Shown here: positions 25,994 to 38,100 of the stretch, in pieces
Numbering within the stretch: position 1 is the stretch's first letter
Layout of the letters: each line of letters begins with the position of its first letter
Assembly: GCF_002443255.2 (NCBI RefSeq)
Contig: NW_019211457.1
Span: 31,797,309 to 31,861,308 of the forward strand
Source: Varroa destructor
Taxonomy: Eukaryota > Arthropoda > Arachnida > Mesostigmata > Varroidae
Direction of reading: 5' to 3'
Length of the DNA: 64,000 bases
The notes under the pieces: model-generated
What the model was told of the DNA's origin: nothing
Databases searched by the model: none
The model's input: only the letters and a program-made list of their open reading frames with translations
Position numbers and translations under genes: made by a program

Positions 25994-27850
25994 GTGACCA
26001 GCCGACCATCGAATCTACCAACTAACTGCTCCGCCATACAGCCAGCCCAAACCAACCTTCTACAAGCTCTTATAGTTCCATTCACCAGACCCTGTCTAAT
26101 TCCATCCCTGCCAGCTACCTACTCCTCCTTGCCTTGCTTTCAGTACTTCTCAGTTTGTTTCGTAGAGCCACTCTTCAGCCATTTGCCCCTTGGTCTGATT
26201 TTTCCCCCATTTTACTCTGACGCCTTTGGACCTGAGGCTCCTTTACGCGAATGGGCCGATGCTAGCTCGCTCGATTGCTTACTCTTTGCTTGCCGGCCAG
26301 ACGGCTCTCGTAGTTTGCCATCCTTTTCCCTTTTCTTACCTTCGACCCGTTGTTGGTTCTCTCGTGAACCTGCTAGGCTTTTTCCTCCCTTTGCCCGTCT
26401 GTCGGGTCCATCTCGGCACCATCGCCAAGCTATTGTCTGCTGAACGTTTGCTAATTGCTGACTGTTTCTCCCTATATTTCCCGTTCGCGGTGTGTTTTCC
26501 TTTAATAGTGCCTCTCCCTCTTCCATTTTCTCTCATACGCCCCCGTTTCTTCTCGTTCGGTACCACCAGCTATCATTCTTTCTCTGTTCTATCTTCCCCT
26601 CTCCTTTGCCGACTTGACGAAGCGAACTCTCGTTCTTGTCATCGTCAGTTTAGTCATCGTTCGTCACAGCCATTCTAGCCGGCTAATTTTCGTTTTTCTG
26701 CCTGTACTGCTGCTGGCGCTGCGTCTTGGTGGTCCTGTCGCCTCTGTCTCTTGCCTTCGCCCCCATGTTGTCCTATCTTTTACGTCATTCTATCTCCTCG
26801 CACTACTAGTGGTGCTCGTCATCGTCGGGCCTTCGTAACCAAGCCGTCCTCGTTCCACCTTCTGACGCCCGCCTTCGTCTTGTACTTTGCTTCCACTTAC
26901 GCCATCGTTATACATGTACTGCTCATCGTTCTACATCTCATAGACGCTGCTACTGCCTATCCTTCCCGGTATTTTCCTCTTTTCCAACCCTTCTATCGGA
27001 CCGTGCGTGCTCCTCACGAAACCTTCTCGTTTGCGTTCCAACCTAGAAAAGAGCTTCCCTAGAAGACTTCCCTTTAGTTCCTTGCTTTACTGTCGTTGTC
27101 GTCCCCTCAAGGAGTCGATCAGTGTTAAAATATAAGCAGGGGGCGCGCAACGCCAGAAGCAACCAGAGTGGCAGCGGAGGCGTCAACGTTCCGCAAAAAT
27201 ATGGCCACAGAATTTTTTGCTGTTAGTTATTTATTTTCTCATTAAGCAGCAGCAGTACGAATGGCGGGTCGTATACGTTATAAGGGCCTATTTGAAAGTG
27301 GGAGAATATAGGGGCGCTCTGGCGGCTGGGATGTGCCGCAGACCTTTACTCCCCTTTGTTGTTATTTCCAAAGGCCGGAATGAAAAAATGGGGGAAGAAA
27401 CCTGAAAGACCAGGAAGAGCAAACTGAAGAAGCGAGATATTAAGGGGAACCTTAGGAACAGATCCGAGCCGCCTGCGGCTTTCTCCGCGTAAGATAACAT
27501 CAATAACAACATGGTATCTGCCGTCTGGGTTCACCCTCGTGCCACCGCTAGCTGCTTCTTTGACTGCTACCGTTATCCTAGTCCCGAAACCGGCGGCCAG
27601 GCCGTGGACGGTACCCAACATCGTATATAGCGTGGACCTAAACAAAAAGGAATACCTGAACAAATAAAGTGATAATGTAGAAATGAGAGGCGTGACTTGT
27701 CTTGAATTAGGTAGGAGCGCCAGATTGTTGGTGGTACGATAGGGTGGTTTGAATCGACAGCTCCATATATACGCCTTGATGGGCGTGCCAAAGATGGACG
27801 TACACATACAAACGACTGTTCCGTTCAATTCGCTGCTAAACAGCATAAAA
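25994..27850. other. Pyrimidine-rich patch with long overlapping chance-like frames
   Basis: From about 26080 to 27060 the plus strand is strongly C/T-rich, which removes stop codons. It carries overlapping plus frames of 149 (25994-26443) and 150 (26226-26678) codons with Leu/Phe/Pro/Ser-rich text, and Arg/Lys-rich frames opposite. A minus frame of 166 codons follows (27346-27846). Its part near 27480-27620 looks somewhat more protein-like (a TVHGLAAGFGTRITV stretch), but I recognise no family. Confidence 0.5.
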
Positions 27851-30800
27851 GTAACAGTATAGAGACGCCTAATAAATAGCTTACATATGTATAATATTCA
27901 GTTAAATGTAAAATCGAACGCAACTGTGAACTACAACGATAAACTTGCCCAATGCTGTAGGCGTGAATTTCACTTTTTGGCATTTTCAAATTTCCAGTTG
28001 TCTATTACTTTTTTGAGACAAACTGTCAACTATAAGTTCAGCTTAAATTATAGCTTTTGCATGCACGACTCAAACATCATTCTATTTACCTGTGGGCTTC
28101 AAAGTACATGCCTTATATAAGGGCAGGAAAGTACTCGAAAAAATACCCTTAGCTTCTTAAAATATTTGTTAAAACTAAAACCGACGACAAAGATGAGAGG
28201 TGTTGTTTAATCATCGTGGTCTTAAAATATGCCCGCGTTAATATATCGAGATGATAGCTTGTCAGCAAACCCCGTGTCATATCTTACGCAATGATGGCGA
28301 CGCGACATCTTCGCTATGAAGACATGCATGACTTCGTGTCATCGGTAATCCGACGTAGAGTCGGATTAATGAATTTATCAATCGCTGCGCATGGTTGATC
28401 GGATTCCTGCAGATTGGCCTGATGTATATCATGGTGTGCGGATACGATAACGCGCTGCTCGCCCTTCTTGTAGACAGATGGATAAACCAGGTGAACTGGA
28501 TCAGAATGAAATAATGAGCGATTGCCGCTTATGCTTAGCAGTGGAAGGAGCACGTTGAAACATCAGTGCTCACAATAGCACACCAGTAGTAGTATAGCAG
28601 TAGTTCTAGTAGTTAGGCTGTGAGACTGCAGCAGGAATAGCATCGCTTGGCTACGATATCTTAGTCGGGCCTTTTCTCAGCTATTGGGACGCGATTGTTG
28701 AAACTACGGGACTAGTAGGAGTACGAATCACTGTGGAACAATAGTCATACCGGAGCAAGTAAAGCGAGGAGTAGCAGCAGCATCACAAGGACTCAATAAG
28801 AAACTTGGAATTGCAGAATCGGGGGAGGAAGGTAAAGAGGGCGTTGGTTATAGGGGAGTAGCGGGAGAATTGGGACACAGGAACCAAAGTTAATTCCGGC
28901 TAATACCCTACTCTTTGTTGGCAGGCGGCGATCTCACCTGCGTTGCCTGCCTAGTTGGGTTATGTATGGCTTCCGCTTCCGGTACGGGAAGCGCAACGCG
29001 GAAAGCAAGGGCCTAAACGTGGCTACTGCCTGCCTCCGGGCCATTTTTATCCTTCGGGCGTCCTTGCTCCTGCCACTTTGGTGACTACCCCTCCATGCTT
29101 CCGCCTGCTACGCGACCACTTTTCCTGTATAGTAGTTAGTGTAGTGCAACGCACCTCTGGTATCGTATCTTCCTTCCTTCTTTCAGAACAAACTGTAGAC
29201 AGCAACAAATTTAGGTTGCCGGATAGCTAGCCCGAAAGCCCACTCGAGCCAAGTGTCAAAATAAAAACTCGTCCTACCCTACCTCGGCTGTCTAAGATAT
29301 CACCCACACGACCTTACCAATCCGTTAATTTCACTCCTCCATATCCCCAGATTTTACCAATACACAAAAATCGGCCAATCTATACCTATACACCAAAAAA
29401 ATGTCATTGTCAACATGAAGCATGGATCTTCAAAGAAAAAGCTTACAAATGCTATGGCAACTGATGCAGAGACGACTATGCTGTGTGTATGAGCAACATT
29501 CGATTTCTATTCATGCTGGGCTAGCTATAATAATAACAATAATGCAATCGATAATACAAAATGCATAAAGCAAAGCGGCAGGTTGCAGCTTTCTATGAGA
29601 ATCCTCTGATCAATGCCACATTAAATTTACCGTGTAGAAATCGCACAATAGTCAGTAGTGGTGTATAGCTAGTCTTAACTGACAGTATAGGTAAACGACA
29701 ATATAAGCCTTCTGTCTTTCTTAGATACATTAATGCATCTGACAAAACAACTGACGACGTAATTCAAGTGGTGAGGTTTCATCTATGGTGAAGTTCCATC
29801 CAGTTAGATGTTATCTGACCGACCACCCAGGCGGCCTTCAACCCGCGAACAAAATAGGGTTCCGAGACATGTTGTCGGCAGAGAGCACCCGCTTGTTGAT
29901 CCGAGACTGTCGGGAGCCATCCTATTTCATCTCATCAGGTCTTGAAAAACGCTTTCTACTAGGGTACCCATAGCGCAGCCCGTCCCTTTACTTCCTCCCT
30001 TACTTCCGCATCCCAAGCGACTCATGTTAGCTGCGTGCCTTCTTTTAGTCCTTGTTCTCCAACGCTGCTACTGGAAACTTTTCTTAAAGTGGGCCAACCA
30101 ATCGTGCTACCCCAAGCGCGGGCCGGCGCTTGTTTCGACATGGCGGCCACGTCAGATAATACCACGAATCTATTGTATGAGCCGATTTGGGGTGAACCCT
30201 CGGCCGGCCGACCTAGACAGCGTTTAATTTTCAAAGAAAGCAGTAGTGAAGGTAACAGCAGCGGTTACAGCATCTTTCTGTAGGCCACTGCCATATGTCA
30301 GGGCTGTACAGTATAACCGGGCTTGATCCAGTTGAGTACTCAGTGACAGCCCGGTTGGCCCTTTCGCCTTTGAGGCCTTCTGTGCCTGTTACTCCTGTTG
30401 TCCTCTGCACTAGCTGTATTGTTTATGACATTCATCGATCAACACTTGAGTCTCTCCCTGACCAGTCTAAGTCTTGACCCAGTTAGGCGGGCTCGACAGA
30501 TCCTTGGCACCTGGCAATCAGACGAAACGAACAGAGACAGGCCAGATGAAAAGCTATCGAGGTATCTACAGGGAAGGTATCTACATCCTTCAGCTGAATT
30601 GGGGAACAAATACTTACTCGTTGGGAAGATTCGCCAATGCGTCTCTACTTGTTCAAGGCGACTAGGGCGACGGCATGCTAAGTGTCCGGCGGATAGCTGC
30701 AAGGAAAGTTGGCAGTAGCAGCGGCAGCGACCCCAACTTAACTAAAAAAGCCCCATTAATCTTGATCGAGAATGTAATTTATTATTAAATTTTAATTACT

Positions 30801-32500
30801 CGCGTGTCAAAACGACTTCGTCCTAGCCTTTTTATCCTTCTATCCCTTCATTTTGGTGGGCCGCAGGCCACCTGAATGTAACACTAGCTGTACTAGGCTA
30901 TTCTTTCGGTTCAAGTTGGCTTGCTCACTGATTGGACGGCGTAGTTCCACTTATGAGTTCGCTAAGGCGGCTACACATAGAGGTCGGAGTGAGGTTAGTT
31001 TGGTTCTCTCTACCTGCACCCATTGGGGGTGAAAAGACAAGCACATAAACCCTACCCTAAGTAAGGGAAAATCAGGCTCCAACGCGGCATCACGACGCTG
31101 TCTAGTTGGCAATGGTCCTGTTGAACCTTCAAAAATTACTGAAATACTAGCGGCAGTGCTCAAAATTAAAGGGAGTCAGGCCACAAGCAGCGTTCGAGTA
31201 ACATGACTCATGATAGAATAGCAAGGTTGTTAAAAACGTCAACCAAGTCGGGTAGTAGCATGCATTTTATCATATGAAAATAGTAACGTATACTATTGAA
31301 GGTATGTTAGAATTGGCATAATGGAGCGTTCACAAGGAGTATAACTAAAGCTACTGCAATTTCGTTATACGCCTGATTCAAAGGAATGACAGCATATGTG
31401 GAGAACAGGTGGAATGGTCGAACACGTCTGGTGAAGGAAAAACAAGTAACGACAAGAAGGACCTAAGGAAAACTTGAAGTGTGGAACCTTGGCGGGCAAA
31501 TTAGGTAAACGAGGCTTTCCGTCAGTTTTTACCGATTAGGCCAATGATCTAATGAATAATTGGGTAAACAGGTAAGTATTAGTGCGATGAAATGTGGAAT
31601 AGGTTACCTGCAGACAGGACAAGCAAACGCATGCTATGCTAGCTGTTAATCTAGCCCTAGAAGTCGATTAGTAAATGTGCACTAGGTCGAGATTGACAAC
31701 GACATCGTTGGCATCTCCTAATGAAACCAAAAAACAGTGTGACTTCTTACCTGCCAGGCCCGCATGCTAACCGACTGGCCAGCTCGCCGCTACTATCCAG
31801 CGACTGCATACTTCCTTCATGCCTGAGAGAAAAATGTTAGGAGCAAACGGGTCATTATTGAGGAAGCAGCAACGTCACATGAGTAACAAATACGGTATCG
31901 CGGAACCTATTTCTTGGGCACCACTTCCCCCGGCGTCCCCTGGAATGTCATAGCATGAGGGAGCAACCTTAGATTTGGCGCCGGTAAAGCCGTCGCGAAC
32001 TCGGACGCAGACAGCAACGCCACCAACGTTGGAGCAGTAGCAGCAGATGCAATGCGAGTTCTGGGGATGAAATAACGAAAACGTAGAAGAGTAGGACATC
32101 GAGGAGAATCATAGGCCTAAAATCTTGTATTTCATCAAATAGGCTAGTTATAAACGGGTCGACGTTTTTACATGAGGAAAAGACGCTTGCTAACAGCCAA
32201 CCACAATCCCGTGCGGTCGGTTTGGTTAGTTCGTCAGAGTCACCAGCAGCAATCGCAGCCATTAACAGTAAGCTGTGGTGCCTGGCGCCCCGTAGCACCA
32301 GGTGTACCGGAGCCGTGACGCTATCAACTATTCCAGGCCACTGCTGCAGGCGGTCGTCGTGCTGTCCGCCAACGCGTCAACGTTGGTGGATATTTAAGAA
32401 ATGAGAATTAGGGCTGTAGTGACATCATCGGGAGCACTGTTGCTGGCGGCTGTGTGAGAGACAGAGAGAGATCAAAACAAAAGTGGTCGAGCGGCATTAG
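27851..32500. other. No recognisable gene; mixed composition
   Basis: Frames up to 109 codons on both strands. At 30315-30356 a 9-bp inverted repeat (AACCGGGCT / AGCCCGGTT) and at about 30560-30590 a 10-bp direct repeat (GGTATCTACA) are within chance. A perfect 5' splice-donor consensus, CAG|GTAAGT, occurs at 31569-31577 with no coding frame before it. Confidence 0.55.
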
Positions 32501-35500
32501 TTCGCTTGAAGCTAACTTGTATGTACCAAAAGTGCCTATCTGTTTTACTTCGTCAACTTTCCGTCGAGTTAAGAAGCGTTTCCTGTTCTCACCTTAATTA
32601 GAGCAGTGCTAAGGTAAGTGCGTCTCGCCTTGATCGTTTTCGGTGTCTAAATAGGTTCCGCGTTGCTTCATTCGTTCTTCCGTTGGTTCGACCAATGTTT
32701 CGCTCGGCAGCGTCACCCGGTAACGACTCGTCATGTTCGTGCTATACAATGGCCCCTCAGAGAATATTTCCAGAATGTTTCAGGTAGTAACAAGGCTAAG
32801 AAACACAGCAGAGTGAGAGAGAGGACATGGCACAACATAAACAAGACCAACAGTAGCAATTATTGCAATTTCGAACTTTTTAACCATCGTTAAGCTATAC
32901 GTCACCATATTCCTGTTCACCATGGTTCTCTACTTTGGCCGTTGATGCCCTTTGGTTTGCCTCCATGTCGCTCGGACTGTTTCGGCTGATAGATACGCCG
33001 CCATGCGCTTACCCTCTGCGAACAAACCCTTCCAGGCAATGGCAGTAACGATAGCACCAAACATCAGCCTCGTTTGGTGATGTATCTTTCAAGAAAAATA
33101 ATTTTTTAAATAGCAAACTTATAAATGTGTATATACGGTCGTTAGAATTAAGTTAAATGTAGGTGATTTAGCTTACGTTGGCCACGTAGTCCTCCCCCTC
33201 CTTTTGCATTTTTCAAAAAATAATTATAAGTAGAAAGCTCTATGGTCTTATTCGAAAGTGAAGAATGTAGGTTTTACTATGGTATGTTGAATAAAAGTAA
33301 ATTTTATCTGAAAATGGAATAATTAATAAATGGCTAAAGTCAAAACGGTTACTATTACGTTCTATCGTACGTGGTCCTGATTTAAATCCATGTCTATCAA
33401 CAGCGCCGGGATAACACAGATGCATAGCAAATACGGCTCGCCTTATGAAGTTAGAATGAATTTCCTGCCTTATGCACGGATCTTGCATATACTTTGATTG
33501 AAATATATAAGTATTTCAAGAAACTGATATGATAAAAATTTACTTGAAGGCTCTCCAGCATTGCCAGGGTTGTAGCCAGTGGCTTTTGGAAGAAGAATAG
33601 GTGAATATAAGGATGATTTAAGTTTGTGTTTGTAAGATTCGAGTCCAATCTAAAGTCATGAAGGTGACATTCTGACATCGAAATCACAGCGAATCCGAGC
33701 AAATACTTATTTTCTTCAAAAATCGGCCATTATAAAAGGTAAACCATACTAGAGTTAATATCTCAACCCTCTAACAAAGCCTCTCTAATCCCGGGTGGAA
33801 ATAACGAGGAAACACTCTGGTATATAGTTCATAAGAAATATATAGTTAGCTGAATGGGAATCATAGTTGTTCTGAATCAGTAGCCATATTTCCGGTGACT
33901 AGTCGGTTAAAAGATATGCGACGAGAAGGTAAATCTCGTTGACACCATAATGTGGATATCTAAGACCTACGAATACCAATCAAACACACTATGCTTCCAG
34001 GCCGAAGTAGCACAAAAAGTTTCGTTTGATGCGTGTGAAGCCCTCGAAATTTTAACTTAGGTTCTACAATGGCTGAAGAAGTGTTCTGAGGACGGGATAT
34101 CCTCCCTCGGTATAAAACCCGCCTCCTTATCCTTAAATCTTTCCCGTGTATTTGCTTCCACAAGACTCAAATCGAATCAAACCCCTTATAAGTACCAGCT
34201 TCTTTTATACTTCTTCGCTGGGTACTTGAAGTAACCGACGCATTACTCCAAGCTGATCTCATCCAATGTTGAAGCGGGGAAACCTCAAGCAGGCAGGCGT
34301 TCCATCAGCATTTTCAGACTACCCCTTCTCACCTAGTCCGCTATCTTACCGCTGTGACCAAACCAGCCGGTGTAGTCAATGTTATCGGCAACACCTTTGT
34401 GATGGTAAAGCGATCGTGTATTTGCCTGCTAAGCTATGAAGCACTTAATGTAGTGATGCGGGTTCGACGTTGGAAATAGACCCGCTTGTGTCGTACTAGA
34501 AAGAATCAATTGTCCTACTCGGACAAACAGTACAAACATTTAAGTAAATCCAAATGAACACGTTGCTGCCGGTCGTTCCTGTTTTATATATCCGTAGAAA
34601 CATTTATTGTAGAGCAGTATATCATTTTATCTCATACTATATTTGCACATACAAAGAGCTCGTGTGTGTATACGTATTTTTACCTTCTCAAACAGTCTAA
34701 TGGTTTTTCCCATCGGTGTGGATTTAATTTTTGTAAAAAGCAATTTCATGCTGAAAATATAAAAAAAAAAACGCTTCAATAGACTTTAATGTGACCAAGG
34801 AAAAATTCACTTTTAAGCAGTTTTCTCGACAACAGCTGGCTTGATGAAACATATCTGTGTGAGTTGAAAGTGAGCTGTTTTTCCAAAAGCCATTGAGAAT
34901 TTCTGGAAGGAATTTATATATTGCCATAGTTTACCTAGAAGGCCTTTTTCTTTAGGGATGCCTAATAGACATATAACTTCGTTAAAAACGTTGGAGTCAG
35001 TTTTACTTAAATTAACGCAGTAAACGTAAAAATACCGTGGTTGCGATGGTACCACGAGACAATTGACGTACTAAAGCTAGACAATTGCTGTAGCGTCTTC
35101 TTAATAATAAGAAATATTTGAAATATATAAATTAGAGTAACTAACCAATCAAAATAAGCTAACAGAATTATCGAAGTAATTCGATTGAATCGCTAAGACA
35201 GCGTGACACAATAGAACAGCTTTACAGAATTACTTTGTAGGAGTTTACTGGAACAGGAGTAATGAAGAAATTGCCAAGACAAAGCCGTAACGGGACACGA
35301 AGGAGCGCTTGAGAGATTGATGGATGAACTATAACAGACGGGGGTTAATAACTCAGGTTCAAGTCTTGCAGGGAAAGTTAGATTCGAAAGAGAGACACGA
35401 TAGCGTTACATAGCATCTACAGTATATGGTAAGTGTGGATTATGAGGGAAGAATAAATAAGTTAAAAAGTTTAGTGAGAACAGAATATATATAGCAGTCA

Positions 35501-38100
35501 TGGCTAAAGAACTAGATCCAAAAAGGTAGAGTCTACGATGCAACCGGCTGGTTCGTCTGTATCCTTCCCTGTACGTCTTGCTGAGCAGCTAGTTCTGTTG
35601 GCCATTCATCTCTATTCATGCCCAGTTATGGGAGTCTTCCGCTTCTTGTCTGCCCAGCGACCGCTACTTCTGTTGCCACTCCGTGGCTGAGTGTTTTTTG
35701 TCGTCGCTTTCCTCCGCCACTGCTGCTATTGTTGCCGCTAGTTCCGCTATAGTGGAGCAGCGCCACGCAAAGTGTCGTGATGATTCCAAAGCTGCTGGAT
35801 AGTGTTTAAGGGAATTAAAGAAGCGCTGCTTAAGGAAAGATCCCATCTCCGAACAGACGTAGGGCTTGGCACTAATAGCAGAGCAGCAGCAGCAACAGCA
35901 CCTCCTTGAGCTGGGTAGGCCCATCAATTTGCTTTCGAGTACGTTTGTTTATTGTCGTCCAATAAGAGTGTCGCCGGCAGCTGCCAGTGATCCGAACGTC
36001 CCCGGCTTGGTCGTGGCCTGAGGCCTTCATTCTTATCTGAACAGATGAGGACGAAGAAGAGAAAGGGAAAGAAATGATGCGCGACGGAAAAAACAAATGC
36101 TAGATCAAAGATATAATACACAACAGACACAAGCGAATGCCAGAGCAGGGGCATTCGACAGTTGATAGTAGTGCAGCAGAAAAACGAGGGGCAGAAATAC
36201 TATAGGAGTAATCAAGGGTCAGCTCTCTCTTTCCGTTGCTCCTCCATCTGAATTGGCTTGTAGGTTCATCTATGTCCGTAAGGACTTTTCAGGCCTATGT
36301 ATATCTTAGACTATCTCATGCGACTGACTGATTGGCTGGCAGAGCAAGTAAAACGTTATCGTTATTGATACTGGTTAAGGTCCTTATCATAAAGGCAACT
36401 TCCGTTAAAATCCTAAGGCAGACGAGTGCTGTAGCTTTTCACTGTTTGTTTATTTATCTCTATGTACCATTTGAATCCTCTCATTTCTCTCATACATTGG
36501 CCCGTGCTAAGGTTTACGGTGAACGGAATCGTATGTCGAGCTTGGACTGGAAAGGAGAATAGCCGAAGTGTTTTTGTAAATTATTTCGAATTTTATCGAG
36601 GCCAGCAATTTACCAAAGCAGACCGGTAGATCTGCGTCGGCTTCGAAGATGTTTGGTAATTTTCAAAAATAGCAGCTTTGACCTCGACGATGCGCCTACA
36701 AATGCTTTGTATTTGCTTTGTAACAGTTTTGTCGGGTACCGGAGATCTACAAACAAAGGGAAAATGGCTTGCTATCGCTTCTAAGGCTCTCGCCGGGCAC
36801 AAATTAAATTGTCGCAAGTGACAAGAAGCAACATTTCTATATCTATATGAAGCAAAAAAAGAACGGGTAACTCCGGGAGATACACGTAACCTAACCTAGA
36901 ATTGAGGCAAATCTTCATCCAAAACACAAGTTTTTTTAGGCTGAACGATTTTTATACATTAAGAAATGTTTGAGAGACTAAAACGATCGACACATATCTG
37001 TATACGGTCTAGCTCTATCTACACCACCTGTGAGTTTTTTACGAGCTAAACATATGTCGCGCTGTCCTCAAACTGGCCAAGATCATATGCTGATAAATGC
37101 ATTAATAGGGTATGAAAAAAACGTGCACCTAGTCTTACTAGCTGCCTAACGTTGCAGATTTCCATTCGAAGCCCTTATCTTTTAGTTGATAAACCCTATG
37201 TAAACTTATCGCCCCTAGGGGTCGAGTCATTGACAAAAATACCTTTACATTTAATACGGCTATACCAACTTTCGTCTTCCAGGATATTTAGTTGCGACCT
37301 TTGTTATTAGCAAACTTATCAATGCTATATGTTAGCGAGGTGCGCAAGCTTCAAGCTTGAGGTGTGACAAGCACGTGAGACAACAGCCTGCCCAACAAAA
37401 TACAAATTGAACTGATTGATCATATTGAAGAAAATCCTATATCGCTATAATTCCAGCATTTCATTCATCAGATTCGTAGGATCTGGCGATAAATTTTAGG
37501 AGATTTTCATATGAGAGAAACACTGGAAATAAAGCTGTTATCAAATGTTTAGATTATACTGAGAGCTCTAACCGTAAAATATGATGTCGTAGTGTTCCAT
37601 TCTATAACTATTAAGAAAAGTAATGTCCACTACTTATGAAGCACTCTGTACATATCAATAGAACTCCAACTAACGCCAAATTTTTCTAGTTTCGCGTTAT
37701 TTTCCTGTTTAGATCGCTTATGCCTCTCTGTATTAGTCAAAAACACACATATTTAAATACGATGGCAACAGTAAGGTATGCGGTGGATCCTCACGGAAAC
37801 AACAATGTACAGGAACAATTCTTTCTCTACAAAAATCCGCTCGAGATTTGTTGTTCAGTTTCAAATCTAAGCTGCAGTACAAGTTAGAACCCGGGCATAG
37901 ACACACTTCATTTCGCGCTGGAAGCCAGCCGTCTGATGGAGTATCTAGCGGCGGTACTGGACGTAAACATAGAAAAATCTAAATCTATATGCGAAACCAA
38001 TGATGCATAAAAATTATACATACACATAGCACAAGCAAATTCAATTGAAAATATTTGCCTACAGCAAACGCATTCAAGTTTTGAAAAAAAGAACTAAAAT
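32501..38100. other. AT-rich non-coding stretch
   Basis: Few frames exceed 80 codons and none is recognisable. It holds an A11 run (34761-34771), a short AGC run (35878-35900) and a donor-like AAG|GTAAGT at 32611-32619. No transposon fragment or RNA gene was recognised. Confidence 0.55.
35878..35900. repeat. Impure AGC trinucleotide run
   Basis: GCAGAGCAGCAGCAGCAACAGCA, a short CAG/AGC array with no supporting coding context. Confidence 0.7.

Noticed and set aside
27131..27145. TATAAGCAGGGGGCG as a core promoter
   Set aside because: Attractive TATA plus GC-rich flank, but no initiator or transcript evidence and no credible gene downstream.
31569..31577. CAG|GTAAGT splice donor, with AAG|GTAAGT at 32611-32619 on the same strand
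   Set aside because: About one perfect consensus donor is expected by chance on two strands of 64 kb, and neither has an open coding frame before it.
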